From Planctomycetota bacterium (GTDB lineage Bacteria; Planctomycetota; UBA1135; UBA2386), in contig JACKIC010000005.1 of assembly GCA_020638655.1 (NCBI GenBank), forward strand, positions 417,180 to 481,179: 64,000 nucleotides of DNA. The letters are read 5' to 3'. The position numbers were made by a program, and so were the translations under genes. This document shows positions 1 through 9,174 of this stretch, one piece after another (position 1 is the stretch's first letter; the number at the start of each line of letters is the position of its first letter). The notes under the pieces are model-generated. The model saw nothing but the letters and a program-made list of their open reading frames with translations. It did not search any database and was not told the DNA's origin.

Positions 1-984
1 GTGACGCCACAGCTTGCCCGCCGAGAACGGCGCCCGCACCGTCTCGCCGCGCGCGCAGCGCTCGAGGTCGGCGAGCAACTCGCCGGCGTCCGCGTGACGA
101 TCGCGAGGATCGGGTTCGAGGGCGCGCTCGACGACGGCCGCGAGGGCCGGCGGCACGGCGGGGTTGCGCCGGCGACTCCGCGGCGCGCGCCGCGCCGCGG
201 CGAGCTGCGCGAGGCTCGCGCTCTGGTCGCCGTGCGGCGGTTCGCCGACCAGCAAGAAGTGCATCGTGGCCCCGAGCCCATAGACGTCGCTGCGTTTGGT
301 CGCCGCGCCGCCCCGGAACTGCTCCGGGCTCATGAAGGCCAGCGAGCCGACCACCGCCCCCGATTGCGTCAGGGTCGTCACGCCCGCGGTGCGCGCGAGG
401 CCGAAGTCGATGAGCTTGACCCGATCGCCGTCGAGCATCGCGTTGGCCGGCTTGAGGTCGCGGTGCACGAGGTCGATCTGATGCAGGGCGGCGACCCCGC
501 GCGCGAGCTGCGTGCCCATCTGCAGGGCCCAGGCGACGTGTTCGGGCGTGCGCACGGCGGCCTGGATGCGCGCGTCGACGCCGGGCCGGCTCGGCGACGG
601 GGCCGACGCGGACGAGGCCTCGCCTTCTCCCAGCACCACGGTCGCCGCTTCGGAGTCGGACGGCGACGTCTTCTCGTCGATCCCGGCGCGCCGACGCATC
701 GCGCGGTCGAGCCGCACGCCGTCGAGGTAGTCGAGCACCAGGCAGCCGTAGCGCTCGTCCTCGATCAACGCGCGAACGCCGACGACGTGAGGCGACGCGA
801 CGGCGCGGAGCAGCCGGGCTTCGCGACGCAGGCGCTCCCGTGCCGCAGGATCGCCATCGACCCGTTCGAGGTCGACGATCTTGAGCGCCACGCGTTCGCC
901 AGCGGCATCCGTCGCCAGGAACACGTCGCCTTGGGATCCCCAGCTCAGCAGGTGGTGGATCCTGTATCCCGGCACGTCGACCAC
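1..984 (-). CDS. Ser/Thr protein kinase, 3' end cut by window edge
   Basis: Hanks-type protein kinase, read from a GTG; an in-frame TAG lies shortly upstream and there is no better start. 328 codons are visible before the left edge. Seen: a degenerate glycine loop (W15-GSQGDV), the ATP-binding lysine in VALK (K35), the catalytic loop HRDLKPAN (D176), DFG (D193) and an SPEQ activation-segment end. An insert rich in Ser, Pro and Glu (about residues 100-130) sits between the two lobes. The missing C-terminus could hold a membrane segment or sensor domain, so family assignment stops at the kinase domain. It follows the LpxR gene on the same strand with an 87-base gap. The frame is clear and identification of the kinase domain is firm; the substrate is unknown. 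Confidence 0.9.
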   Translation of the reverse strand, partial: MVDVPGYRIHHLLSWGSQGDVFLATDAAGERVALKIVDLERVDGDPAARERLRREARLLRAVASPHVVGVRALIEDERYGCLVLDYLDGVRLDRAMRRRAGIDEKTSPSDSEAATVVLGEGEASSASAPSPSRPGVDARIQAAVRTPEHVAWALQMGTQLARGVAALHQIDLVHRDLKPANAMLDGDRVKLIDFGLARTAGVTTLTQSGAVVGSLAFMSPEQFRGGAATKRSDVYGLGATMHFLLVGEPPHGDQSASLAQLAAARRAPRSRRRNPAVPPALAAVVERALEPDPRDRHADAGELLADLERCARGETVRAPFSAGKLWRH

Positions 985-1071
985 GGCGGAATGATTCCCG
1001 CTGACCCGACCGGACGCAAAGGTCTACTTCCTCCCCTCGCGGACGGGGCGCAATCCGTGACAGCCCGATCC

Positions 1072-2106
1072 TCAGAACAGCAGTTCGGCCTGCACGAACG
1101 TGTAGCTGGTCAGGTCGCCGTCCTGCGAAGGCGAGTCGAACTCGGGCGTGCCGAACACCTGACCGACGCCCAACCGGACGCGCGAGGTCGGCTCCCAGTA
1201 GAGCGCGACGTGGAAGTCGGCGACGAACCAGTTGCGCGAGACACTGTGGCTGCCGCGGAAGGTGTTGCCGTCGAGGAACACGTTGCGCAGCACGTTGCGG
1301 CCGCTGACGCCGGCGGTCATGTAGAACGGCACGAGGTCGGCGCGCTGTCGGGTGTCGATCGCCGTGCCGAAGTGCCGCGGCAGGTCCCAACCGAGCCGCA
1401 CCTGCGCGCCGATGTGCAGGCTGGTGTCGACGTTGCCGAGGTGCGCGGCGTAGTGACCTTCGAAGTCCGACTCGAGGCCGAACGGCCAGCGCACGTCGTG
1501 GAACGAGCGGAAGTCGCGGCGGAACCCGACCACCAGGCCCGGCTCGTCGTGCAGCTGGTTGGACCAACCCTGCGGCCGCGGCGCGTCGACCCAACGGTGG
1601 ATCTCGGTCTGCGTGTCCTCGGCGAGCGAACTCGGTCCGACGACGCCGGCCTGCACGAACCAGCTGTCGAGCATGTCGTGGGTGCGGTCCTCACCGAGCG
1701 CGAGGATCTGGTGACGCATCTCCAGATAGAGCCAACCTGCGTACGGGCGGTCGTCGACGAGCAGCTGCGGCGCCTGGATGTCCTCGGGCGTGAACATCTG
1801 CTGGCGAAGCGAGAACTCCGTCGCCGTGCCGCTGATCCGCGGCGCGCGCAGCGGCAGCCAGGTGAGTCCGCCCGCGATCGACGACGCCAGCGGTCCGTCG
1901 GCCAGCGTCCAGCCCAGGCCGGCGCCGTTGGTGTAGAAGCGATCGTCGTTGCTGAGCCACGAGTCGTTCTCCCACCGCGCGCGCAACCGCGCCCGCGGCA
2001 CCCCGAGCCCTTCGACGATCTTCACGTCGTCCTGCTGCGCCGATAGGGCATCCGCCGCAGCAGCACAGGCGCAGATCGACAGCCAGCGAGTCACCTTCGT
2101 CCTCAT
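1072..2106 (-). CDS. LpxR-family lipid A deacylase (DUF2219)
   Basis: 344 residues with a signal peptide ending near the AQQ at residue 22. The family removes the 3'-acyloxyacyl group of lipid A from inside the outer membrane. Seen: the N-terminal motif WENDSWLSNDDRFYTNG, which holds the conserved Asn-Asp pair, a central EIHRWVDAPRPQGW block carrying the conserved His, and a final ELLF strand with the aromatic C-terminus typical of outer-membrane barrels. The ATG overlaps the stop of the glycoside-hydrolase gene upstream (ATGA), so the two are probably translated together. It implies LPS with lipid A in this organism. Family assignment is good; the deacylated position is only inferred from known members. 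Confidence 0.85.
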   Translation of the reverse strand: MRTKVTRWLSICACAAAADALSAQQDDVKIVEGLGVPRARLRARWENDSWLSNDDRFYTNGAGLGWTLADGPLASSIAGGLTWLPLRAPRISGTATEFSLRQQMFTPEDIQAPQLLVDDRPYAGWLYLEMRHQILALGEDRTHDMLDSWFVQAGVVGPSSLAEDTQTEIHRWVDAPRPQGWSNQLHDEPGLVVGFRRDFRSFHDVRWPFGLESDFEGHYAAHLGNVDTSLHIGAQVRLGWDLPRHFGTAIDTRQRADLVPFYMTAGVSGRNVLRNVFLDGNTFRGSHSVSRNWFVADFHVALYWEPTSRVRLGVGQVFGTPEFDSPSQDGDLTSYTFVQAELLF

Positions 2107-4244
2107 CGCGGACGCAACGCATACCACACACACTCGCCCGCCGGCACCTCGACCTGCAACTCGCCGCGCGAGAGGCGGTCGAGCGGCACGCGCACCTTGT
2201 CGCCCGATACCTCGTGCGCCACCGCCTCCCCCACCAGCCCCGCGTGGTAGAGATCGAGACGGATCGTGCGCTTGCGCGGTTCGCCGAGCGGGTTGTAGAC
2301 GACCAACATCGCCGGCGGGTCGCAGAACGGATCCGCGTGCAGCACCCAGTCGAGGTCGCGGCCATCGGCGCGGCGCGAGCTGGTGTGGATCACGTCGGCC
2401 TGCAGGATGTGGCGGTACCGCTTGAACCAGGCGACCTGGCGCTCGACCAGGTCCCGCGTCAGCGGTGTGTCGTAGAGCCGCGGTCCCCGCCAGCAAGCCT
2501 GCGCGCCGTAGCCGAGGTTGCTGGCCAGCATGCGACCGTAGTGCCCCAGGTGTTCGGCGAGCGGCTCGATCGTCGCCGCCGCGCCGCCGCCGTGGTATTC
2601 GGTCAGCGGCACGAACATCCAGCCCATCGACGCGTTCTTCTCGCGCGTGCCGTCGAACAGGTTCTGCCTGGCGTGCAGCACCTGCAGGTCGCGCGGCAGC
2701 GACCAGTTGGTCTCGCGATACCCCATGCCGGTCTTGCTGCTGCCCTGCAGGAAGTACCAGTCGGGCACGTTGAGGTAGATGCCGCGCGCGCGGCACCAGC
2801 GATAGAAGTCACGGATGATGCCGAACTGCACCCAGCGCGAGTCGGCGTAGCCCTTCTGCAGCGGCGGCCGCGCCATCGCGTCGAAGTCGCCCGGGTAGCT
2901 GCCGTCGTGCTCGAGCAGGTCGAAGCCGGTGTACTCGTAGAAGCGGCGCAGCTTGGCGAAGTAGCGCTGCCCCCAGGCGCTGGCCAGCGCGGGCGCGTGA
3001 CCGAACACCTGGCCACCTGGCTTGCCGGTCTCCACGTTGATGCAGTTGTCGGTCTCGGGCTCGATCTTGCGACTGCTGAGCAGCGAGTAGCCGCCGATCT
3101 GGATGCCGCGGCGATGCGCGTATTCGGCCATCGCCTTCCAGCGGTCGAGGTTCTCCTGGCTGTCGTCCTCGACGTCGAAGCCGCTGCCGAAGGTCAGGAT
3201 CACCATCTCGAAGCCGACTTCGACGCATTGATCGATGGCCAGCTTGACGGCCGCAGGCTCGGCGCTGCGCACGTGCATCATCAGCGGGTTCTCGGTGCTC
3301 CACGGCGCCAGCACGCGATACATGCGCCGCTGCGCCATCGATTGCCGCTGCCGGTCTTCGCGGTCGGGCGCGAGCACCCACGTGTGGAACGTCGTGAACT
3401 TCGCCCCGGGTGCGACCGTCTGCGCCGGACCGACGTCGGGCTTCACCTCGAGCAGACACAGGGTCTGCTTCTGATAGTTGACCTGCGTCTCGTAGCTCGG
3501 GTCGGGCAACCAGCGCACGCAGTGCGAACTGCCGTCGGCGCCGGTCATCGCGTGGAAGCTGTAGTCGGTCTCGACGTAGAGGTTGGGCAGGCGCACGCCG
3601 AGCCGCTCGGGTTCGACGCGCGACTCGGCCTCGACCACCGGCAACCGCAGCGACGTGAACGTCTCGAGCCCCAGCGGGGCCTCGGTGAGGTTCTTCAGCT
3701 CGAACCAGTGCCCGATCAGCGGCAGCCCGTCGTACAGCTCCACGTGCACGGTCACCTCGACCGAGTCGTCGCGCAGCGTGAACTGCACCTGCACACCCTT
3801 GGGAGGCCACACCGCGTCCGGAGCGGCGTCGCGGGTGCGGCCCCATGCCAGCCGTTCGGCGATCGGCCTGGGGCCCTGCCAACCGACGAACGGCAACGTG
3901 TCGGGGTCGGCCGGCATGCCGCGCATGGGCGGCAGGAACGCGCGGTCGAACGGCGCCTCGGCGCCGCCGAGCTCACACTCGCGTCCACCGAGCACGAACG
4001 CCCCCAGCGACGCGGGCGCGCGCAGCAGCTGTTGGTCACTGACGAGGTTCTCCAGGCTGACCAGGGCCAACGGCTGCAGTTCGATGCGCAACCGCAGCAG
4101 ACCGTTGTCGAGCACCACCTGCCCCTGCTCCTGCCGCACCTCGGCGACGTACGGCGACGGATCGAGCAGCCAGTCGACCTGTTGCGCCAGGATCGGCAGC
4201 GGCGTCGCGACAGCGACCAGGAACGGCACGGCGAGACGACTCAT
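2103..4244 (-). CDS. Secreted alpha-galactosidase-like (clan D type) glycoside hydrolase
   Basis: 713 residues from the ATG that opens a clean signal peptide (MSRLAVPFL to ILAQQ); a GTG six codons upstream is possible but less likely. The N-terminal 300 residues look like the beta-sandwich found in GH36-like enzymes. Residues about 310-600 have the pattern of a TIM barrel, with strands such as FEMVILTFGSGF and FDLLEHDGSYPGD, the latter ending in acidic residues where clan D enzymes keep the nucleophile. A small C-terminal beta domain follows. Substrate and exact GH family cannot be fixed by eye. It is coupled by ATGA to the downstream LpxR gene, an odd pairing, and is divergent from the DUF2459-like gene across 60 bases. 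Confidence 0.7.
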   Translation of the reverse strand: MSRLAVPFLVAVATPLPILAQQVDWLLDPSPYVAEVRQEQGQVVLDNGLLRLRIELQPLALVSLENLVSDQQLLRAPASLGAFVLGGRECELGGAEAPFDRAFLPPMRGMPADPDTLPFVGWQGPRPIAERLAWGRTRDAAPDAVWPPKGVQVQFTLRDDSVEVTVHVELYDGLPLIGHWFELKNLTEAPLGLETFTSLRLPVVEAESRVEPERLGVRLPNLYVETDYSFHAMTGADGSSHCVRWLPDPSYETQVNYQKQTLCLLEVKPDVGPAQTVAPGAKFTTFHTWVLAPDREDRQRQSMAQRRMYRVLAPWSTENPLMMHVRSAEPAAVKLAIDQCVEVGFEMVILTFGSGFDVEDDSQENLDRWKAMAEYAHRRGIQIGGYSLLSSRKIEPETDNCINVETGKPGGQVFGHAPALASAWGQRYFAKLRRFYEYTGFDLLEHDGSYPGDFDAMARPPLQKGYADSRWVQFGIIRDFYRWCRARGIYLNVPDWYFLQGSSKTGMGYRETNWSLPRDLQVLHARQNLFDGTREKNASMGWMFVPLTEYHGGGAAATIEPLAEHLGHYGRMLASNLGYGAQACWRGPRLYDTPLTRDLVERQVAWFKRYRHILQADVIHTSSRRADGRDLDWVLHADPFCDPPAMLVVYNPLGEPRKRTIRLDLYHAGLVGEAVAHEVSGDKVRVPLDRLSRGELQVEVPAGECVWYALRPR

Positions 4245-4304
4245 GCGCGCAGGAGACTGCACGCCCGTTCTGGCCGCAAGCGCGGCCCGCTATGCTGCGC
4301 CACC

Positions 4305-4925
4305 GTGCTCGCAACACCCGCCGCCCCCGCTCCCGCCGCGCGACCCCGCAGCCGGCGCCGGCGCACGCTGCTCGCGGCCGCGCTGCTGCTCGCCGGCTGG
4401 CTGCTGCTCGGCTGCACCTCGGTGGTCACACCGCCGCGCGACGTGCGCGACCCGGTGACCGTGCTGATCATCCGCGACGCGATGCACCGCGGCCTCGTGC
4501 TGCCGCGCGCCCACGGCTACGTCGAGTACGGCTTCGGTGACTGGAGCTGGTACGCCGCGGGCGCGGACAGCTGGTACAACACGTTCGCGACGGTGCTGTG
4601 GCCGACCGCCGCGACGCTGAGCCGGCGCACCCACGCGGCCGACGACCCGGAGGCGCTGATGCGGCTCGTGTCCTGGGCCGAGTTCGACCCGCTCGTCGTC
4701 GAGCGCCAGCAGGCCGATCGGCTGCTCGCGCGCCTGGACGCCGACTTCGCCGCGGGCCAGGACCTGATCGTGCGCCGCGCCGACCTGCGCATGGACTTCG
4801 TGCCGACCGCCGGCAGCTACTGGTTCCCCCACAACTGCGCCGACGTCTGCGCGGAGTGGCTCGTCGAACTTGGCTGCGAGGTGTCCTGGGTGCCGATCCG
4901 CCTCGACGTAGCCGTAGGGAACTGA
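4305..4925 (+). CDS. DUF2459-like lipoprotein
   Basis: 206 residues from a GTG. A basic N-terminus leads into a hydrophobic stretch ending LLLGC, a good lipobox. The body resembles the DUF2459 family (so-called urease-associated lipoproteins, of unknown role): VTVLIIRDAMHRGLVLP, then YVEYGFGDWSWYAAG matching the family's G(W/F)GD-aromatic block, and near the C-terminus HNCADVCAEWLVELGC, matching its conserved Asn-Cys. The expected catalytic-looking His is present but the surrounding sequence is diverged. It stands alone on the plus strand before the cytochrome operon; 254 bases with no recognisable feature separate it from the next gene. Confidence 0.6.
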   Translation: MLATPAAPAPAARPRSRRRRTLLAAALLLAGWLLLGCTSVVTPPRDVRDPVTVLIIRDAMHRGLVLPRAHGYVEYGFGDWSWYAAGADSWYNTFATVLWPTAATLSRRTHAADDPEALMRLVSWAEFDPLVVERQQADRLLARLDADFAAGQDLIVRRADLRMDFVPTAGSYWFPHNCADVCAEWLVELGCEVSWVPIRLDVAVGN

Positions 4926-5179
4926 TGGCTTGGATGGGGCCGCGGCGTGCGCGGTCAGCCCCACCGAAGCCAGCAGTCCCCCACGCCGAAACTCCGTCGC
5001 TTCGCGTGACCTGGGCCGCGACCCGGACTAGCTCGGCCCTCGCCACCACCCGACGCCCACACCACCGCCGTGCGTCAGGGTTTGGATCGCCGTATCCATA
5101 GTGAATGTAGCGCTTTGCGCCTTCCACGGATTGTCGCCTGCGACGGAACCGAGGCACATGGGACCGCCGTCTTGGGGCC

Positions 5180-7609
5180 ATGCCTCGCCTCCCGACCACG
5201 CTGCTGCCCCTGGCAACGATCGCCTGGAGCGCGTGCACGCCGTCGGGCGGTGCGCCGCCGCCGGTCATCGCCACGAACATGAGCCCGACGATCGCCTCGA
5301 CGGCGATTCGCGGCTCGACCGACGCGCTGGCCGTCGAATTGCTGCTCGCCGGCCGCGGTGACGCTCCGGCGACGTGGCACCGCGACGCCTTGCCCTTGGC
5401 CGACGCGGGGCTCGCGACCGCCTTCGACGCGATGGCGGTCGACCACCTGCGCAGCGTGACGTTCGACGGCGCGGCCGGGCCGCCGTTGCTCGCTTCGACC
5501 TCGATCGCGCGGCTCGCCAGCGCGATCGACGCGCCCGGCGACACCAACCAGAACGGCAGCAATCTCGACGAGACGATGCTGCAGGAGGTGCGGCGCGTGG
5601 TCTCGTTCGCCGGCGCCGGACTTCCCGACCTGCCGTCGATCCCGCTGTTCCCGTGGCGCAGCCGCTCCGCCGAGCTGACCGGACCGCCCTCGGCCGCAGC
5701 CGGCCAGACGCCGCGCTGGACCACACGCGACCTCGGTGACCACCACGTCCGCCTCGACGCGATCGCGCACGCACAACGCCTGCGCGCGACCGCTGTGCGC
5801 CGGCTGCTGCTGCCGCAGCGCCGCTACCTGTTCGGCGCCGACCCGGCCCAAGGCAGCCTCGGCCTGCTCGCGCTGCAGCAGCTGCTCGCGGCCGAGGACA
5901 CTCTGCTCGGCACCATGTTCACGGGCGGTGGGCCGCTGGGTCCGCTCGAGGACGCGCGCAACTACGACCCGGCCGCCGACCCGCGCTGGTTGCCCGCCGA
6001 GGTCGAGGTCGAATCCGGCACCGGCTTCGCCGGCACCCCGCTGACGTGGCTGGCCACGGATGCGGCCAGCGATCTTCGCGCGGTGAGCACGCTGCTGCTC
6101 GCTTCGACCGAACTCACGCAGCTGGCGTCGCCGGCCGCCGCGGTCGAGCTGCCCAGGCTGTTCCGCGGCCGCCCGTTCGCGCTGCCGAGCCCGCTGCCGA
6201 CGCCGCCGTCGATCAGCTGGAGCCGCGACATCGGGCCGCTGTTCGCGTTCCGGTGCGGCTCGTGCCACCTGCAACAGACGCGCGGCGGCTTCTCGATCGT
6301 GGACTACGACACGATGCTGCTCGGCGGCAACAAGACGCGCCTGCTGCAGCTGCCGTTCCTGGTCCCGGGCAACTCCGCGCAGAGCCTGCTGGTGCAGATC
6401 CTCCAGGGACCGCCGGCGCCCTTCGTGCAGATGCCGTTCGGCGGACAACTGCCCGCGAACGAGGTCGCGCTGGTCGCGGCCTGGATCGACGGCGGCGCGC
6501 TGCGCGATCCCCTCGCGGCGCCGCCGCAGCCGCGACCCGGGGACGACCTGCAGGTCGTGCTGTTCCGCAACCTCGCGGCCTTGCACCTCGACGCCGCCAC
6601 CGGCGCGCTGCACCACCGCTACGAGGCGGACGGCCCTTCGCAGGTCGTGACCGCCACGGCCACGGGCGCTGCGCTGCGCGCGCTCGCGGCGCTCGACGAA
6701 TTCGCGCCGACCCTCGAGTACCGCGGCGACACGCCACAGGTCGTGCTCGGCCACGCGGCCACCTACGCGGCGAACATCCTGACTGCCGCGGATGGCACGG
6801 TCGTCGACGCCGTCGCGCTCGACGGCGCCACGACCTGGGGCGAAGCCGACCTGCGCGGGCAGGCGGCGATGACCGCGGGCTTGCTCGCGGCGGCCGCGCG
6901 GCTGCCGGCGATGCCGATGGTGCGGGCCCGCGCCGAGGCGGCGGCAACGCGGCTGCTCACCGCGTTCGCGGCGACCACCTCGCCGCTGCTGACGACGAGC
7001 GCCCACGGCCGCGTCGGCAGCTACGACGCGGAGTTGCTCGCCGAGGTGCTGACGGCGCTGCGACTGGCCGAGCGCGCCGGCATCGCTGGCGCGGCAGAAC
7101 GGCGCGCTGCGCTGCTGGTGACGCTGCGCCGCGCGATGGCGTTCGCGGAGTGGGACGGACACGGCGAGGTGCTCGGCGACGGCATCGCCGACACCGACGG
7201 CGACGGATTGTCCGAACCGGCCGCCGCCGGCGGTGCACACGGACGGCTGCCGCTGCTCGTCGACGACATCCTGATCGACCCGTCGGCCTCGCCCCGCGAC
7301 GCGCCGCTGACCTGGTCCGAACACGTGCGCCCGCTGCTGCTCGGCAAGTGCGGCGAATGCCACATGCACGGCAACGAGCGCGGCGGCTACCGCCTCGACA
7401 CGCGCCGCGCCGTCGCCGTCGCGGGAGAGTCGATGGGCCAGCTGCCGCTGCTCGTGCCAGGAGATCCCGACGCCTCCCTGTTCCTGCAGAAGCTGCAACT
7501 GCGGCAGCCGCCGATCGGCGCGCAGATGCCGCTGCAGCGCACGCCCCTCGATGCGACCGCGGTCACCATGCTCCGCAACTGGATCGCCGCGGGGGCGACC
7601 GCGCGATGA
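5180..7609 (+). CDS. Diheme planctomycete-type cytochrome c, exported
   Basis: 809 residues. The N-terminus is a short hydrophobic signal with a Cys at residue 19 (WSAC), a poor but possible lipobox. Two CxxCH heme sites lie far apart: RCGSCH (C359) within a segment opening ISWSRDIGPLFAFRC, and KCGECH (C724) within a segment opening LTWSEHVRPLLLGKC. Both are followed by the GG(F/Y)..D...LLxGG or LxVPGxxxxSLLxQ pattern of the planctomycete cytochrome (PSCyt1) domain. So the protein holds two such domains plus a helical middle of unknown role. The stop overlaps the ATG of the 18-heme gene (ATGA), making this the first gene of a coupled three-gene operon. It could be the partner that passes electrons to or from the conduit; that is inference. 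Confidence 0.8.
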   Translation: MPRLPTTLLPLATIAWSACTPSGGAPPPVIATNMSPTIASTAIRGSTDALAVELLLAGRGDAPATWHRDALPLADAGLATAFDAMAVDHLRSVTFDGAAGPPLLASTSIARLASAIDAPGDTNQNGSNLDETMLQEVRRVVSFAGAGLPDLPSIPLFPWRSRSAELTGPPSAAAGQTPRWTTRDLGDHHVRLDAIAHAQRLRATAVRRLLLPQRRYLFGADPAQGSLGLLALQQLLAAEDTLLGTMFTGGGPLGPLEDARNYDPAADPRWLPAEVEVESGTGFAGTPLTWLATDAASDLRAVSTLLLASTELTQLASPAAAVELPRLFRGRPFALPSPLPTPPSISWSRDIGPLFAFRCGSCHLQQTRGGFSIVDYDTMLLGGNKTRLLQLPFLVPGNSAQSLLVQILQGPPAPFVQMPFGGQLPANEVALVAAWIDGGALRDPLAAPPQPRPGDDLQVVLFRNLAALHLDAATGALHHRYEADGPSQVVTATATGAALRALAALDEFAPTLEYRGDTPQVVLGHAATYAANILTAADGTVVDAVALDGATTWGEADLRGQAAMTAGLLAAAARLPAMPMVRARAEAAATRLLTAFAATTSPLLTTSAHGRVGSYDAELLAEVLTALRLAERAGIAGAAERRAALLVTLRRAMAFAEWDGHGEVLGDGIADTDGDGLSEPAAAGGAHGRLPLLVDDILIDPSASPRDAPLTWSEHVRPLLLGKCGECHMHGNERGGYRLDTRRAVAVAGESMGQLPLLVPGDPDASLFLQKLQLRQPPIGAQMPLQRTPLDATAVTMLRNWIAAGATAR

Positions 7610-9174
7610 AACGCTGGCCGTCGCTCGTGCTGTTGCTGGCCGCGTCGCTGCCCGCGCAGGACACGGCGCAGTTCCCGCGCGAGGGCGAACGCGTCGCGGC
7701 GGCCGAGTGCAGCCGGTGTCACGAACGGCAACATCGCCAGCTGCAGAGCCGCGCCCACGCAGCGATCCTGCAGGTCCTGACGCTGCCTGGCTGCGAGACC
7801 TGCCACGGCCCCGGCAAGGCGCACGCCGAGGACGCCGACAACGACCCGGCGCTGATCACGTTGCCCGCGGCGATGAGCGCCGGCGGGCAACAGCGACTGT
7901 GTTCACAATGCCACGCCGACCAGATCGAACGCCACGGCGGCGATCCCGAGGGGTTCTTGGTCGCGGGCATGAAGTGCCTGGACTGCCACACGGTGCACGG
8001 TCGCCCACCGGATCGCGCCGCGCCCGAGGTGCATCTGCAGCGGCGCCGCGACGCCAACGCCCGCGCCGAGCCCGTGGGCAGCAGCGAGTGCGTGACCTGC
8101 CACCCGGTGCGCAACGACCTGCTGCAGAGGACCCCTCACGCGAGCCTCTCGGCCGCCAATTCCAGCACGGGCTGTGAGTCGTGCCACGGCAACGGCAGCG
8201 AGCACGCGAGAAGCGGCGAGGGCCGCTGGATCACGCGTCCCGACCGCGCCGCGGACGGCGTCGAGACCTGCCGCAGCTGCCACGCGGCCGTCGACGCGGT
8301 CGCGTTCCACTGGAAGGATCGACCCGGCCCGACGCTGACCGCCGAGACCCGCTGCACCACGTGCCACCTCGTGCACGCGCCAGCCCAGGGCATGCCGGGC
8401 GCTCCCGGGTCGCCGACGCAGAACGCGGGCTGCGCCACGTGCCACGCCGCGCAGGTGCGCGGCATGGGCGACACCGCCCACCGGCGCATCGGCGGCGTCG
8501 ATCAGGCGGTCGAACAGGGCTGCGCGGCGTGTCACCTGGGCGCCGAGCAGCACGCCGCGACCGGCGGCCGCCGCGACGCGCTCGTCGCGTGGCAGAGGGA
8601 CGGTCGCCGCGAAGCCGAGGTGTGCCTGTCGTGCCACGGCCACGACGCGAAGCTGGCGCGCGCACAGCACGGCGACCATCTGCGGCACGGCGTGAGCTGC
8701 ACCGACTGCCACGGACCGATGCACGATGCCCACCGCGACGGCGCGGCCGCCGAAGCGCGCTGTGCGTCGTGCCACCCGGACGTCGCCGCGAGCTTCCGTC
8801 TGCCCAACCACCACCCCGTGCCCGAGCAGCGCATGCGCTGCAGCTCCTGCCACGACGTGCACGGCGACCGCGACCGCCGCATGGACCTCGACCTGCGCGA
8901 GGCGACCTGCGTGCGCTGCCACCCGCGCTACCGCGGCCCGTTCGTCTTCCCGCACGAGGCCTCGCGCCGCGACGGCTGCACGATCTGCCACTCGCCCCAC
9001 GGCAGCAGCAACCGCCGCCTGCTGCTGCAGGCAAACACGCAGCAGAACTGCCTGGCGTGCCACGGCGACTTCCCCGCGTTCCACGACCAGACCAGCGGAG
9101 CGGTGTTCACCAACTGCGTGCGGTGCCACACCGAGGTGCACGGCAGCAACCACTCGCGCTACCTGCTGCGATGA
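7606..9174 (+). CDS. 18-heme cytochrome c with MtrA/DmsE-like C-terminal half
   Basis: 522 residues with an N-terminal signal peptide (cleavage near ASLPAQ) and 18 CxxCH motifs, at residues 35, 63, 99, 124, 162, 190, 222, 250, 276, 306, 340, 365, 386, 412, 435, 458, 482 and 504. The last third has the signature of the MtrA/DmsE/PioA decaheme family: HPVPE, CHDVHG, then RGPFVFPHE, CTICHSPHGS and the ending VHGSNHSRYLLR. Those family members are about 330 residues with ten hemes; here some eight extra heme sites are added at the N-terminus. Known members are periplasmic wires that plug into an outer-membrane porin, and the next, ATGA-coupled gene is a barrel protein. Heme count is read directly; the conduit role is inferred from family and context. 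Confidence 0.9.
   Translation: MKRWPSLVLLLAASLPAQDTAQFPREGERVAAAECSRCHERQHRQLQSRAHAAILQVLTLPGCETCHGPGKAHAEDADNDPALITLPAAMSAGGQQRLCSQCHADQIERHGGDPEGFLVAGMKCLDCHTVHGRPPDRAAPEVHLQRRRDANARAEPVGSSECVTCHPVRNDLLQRTPHASLSAANSSTGCESCHGNGSEHARSGEGRWITRPDRAADGVETCRSCHAAVDAVAFHWKDRPGPTLTAETRCTTCHLVHAPAQGMPGAPGSPTQNAGCATCHAAQVRGMGDTAHRRIGGVDQAVEQGCAACHLGAEQHAATGGRRDALVAWQRDGRREAEVCLSCHGHDAKLARAQHGDHLRHGVSCTDCHGPMHDAHRDGAAAEARCASCHPDVAASFRLPNHHPVPEQRMRCSSCHDVHGDRDRRMDLDLREATCVRCHPRYRGPFVFPHEASRRDGCTICHSPHGSSNRRLLLQANTQQNCLACHGDFPAFHDQTSGAVFTNCVRCHTEVHGSNHSRYLLR

Noticed and set aside
1..2046. Long plus-strand open frame of 681 residues
   Set aside because: It is Arg/Ala/His-rich shadow of the minus-strand kinase and LpxR genes, which carry real motifs.
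2214..4304. Upstream part of a plus-strand open frame running into the DUF2459-like gene
   Set aside because: Only the last 206 codons look like protein; the rest mirrors the glycoside hydrolase on the other strand.
5075..7498. 807-residue minus-strand open frame opposite the diheme cytochrome
   Set aside because: Low-complexity Arg/Gln/Ala composition with no motif; a GC-driven shadow.
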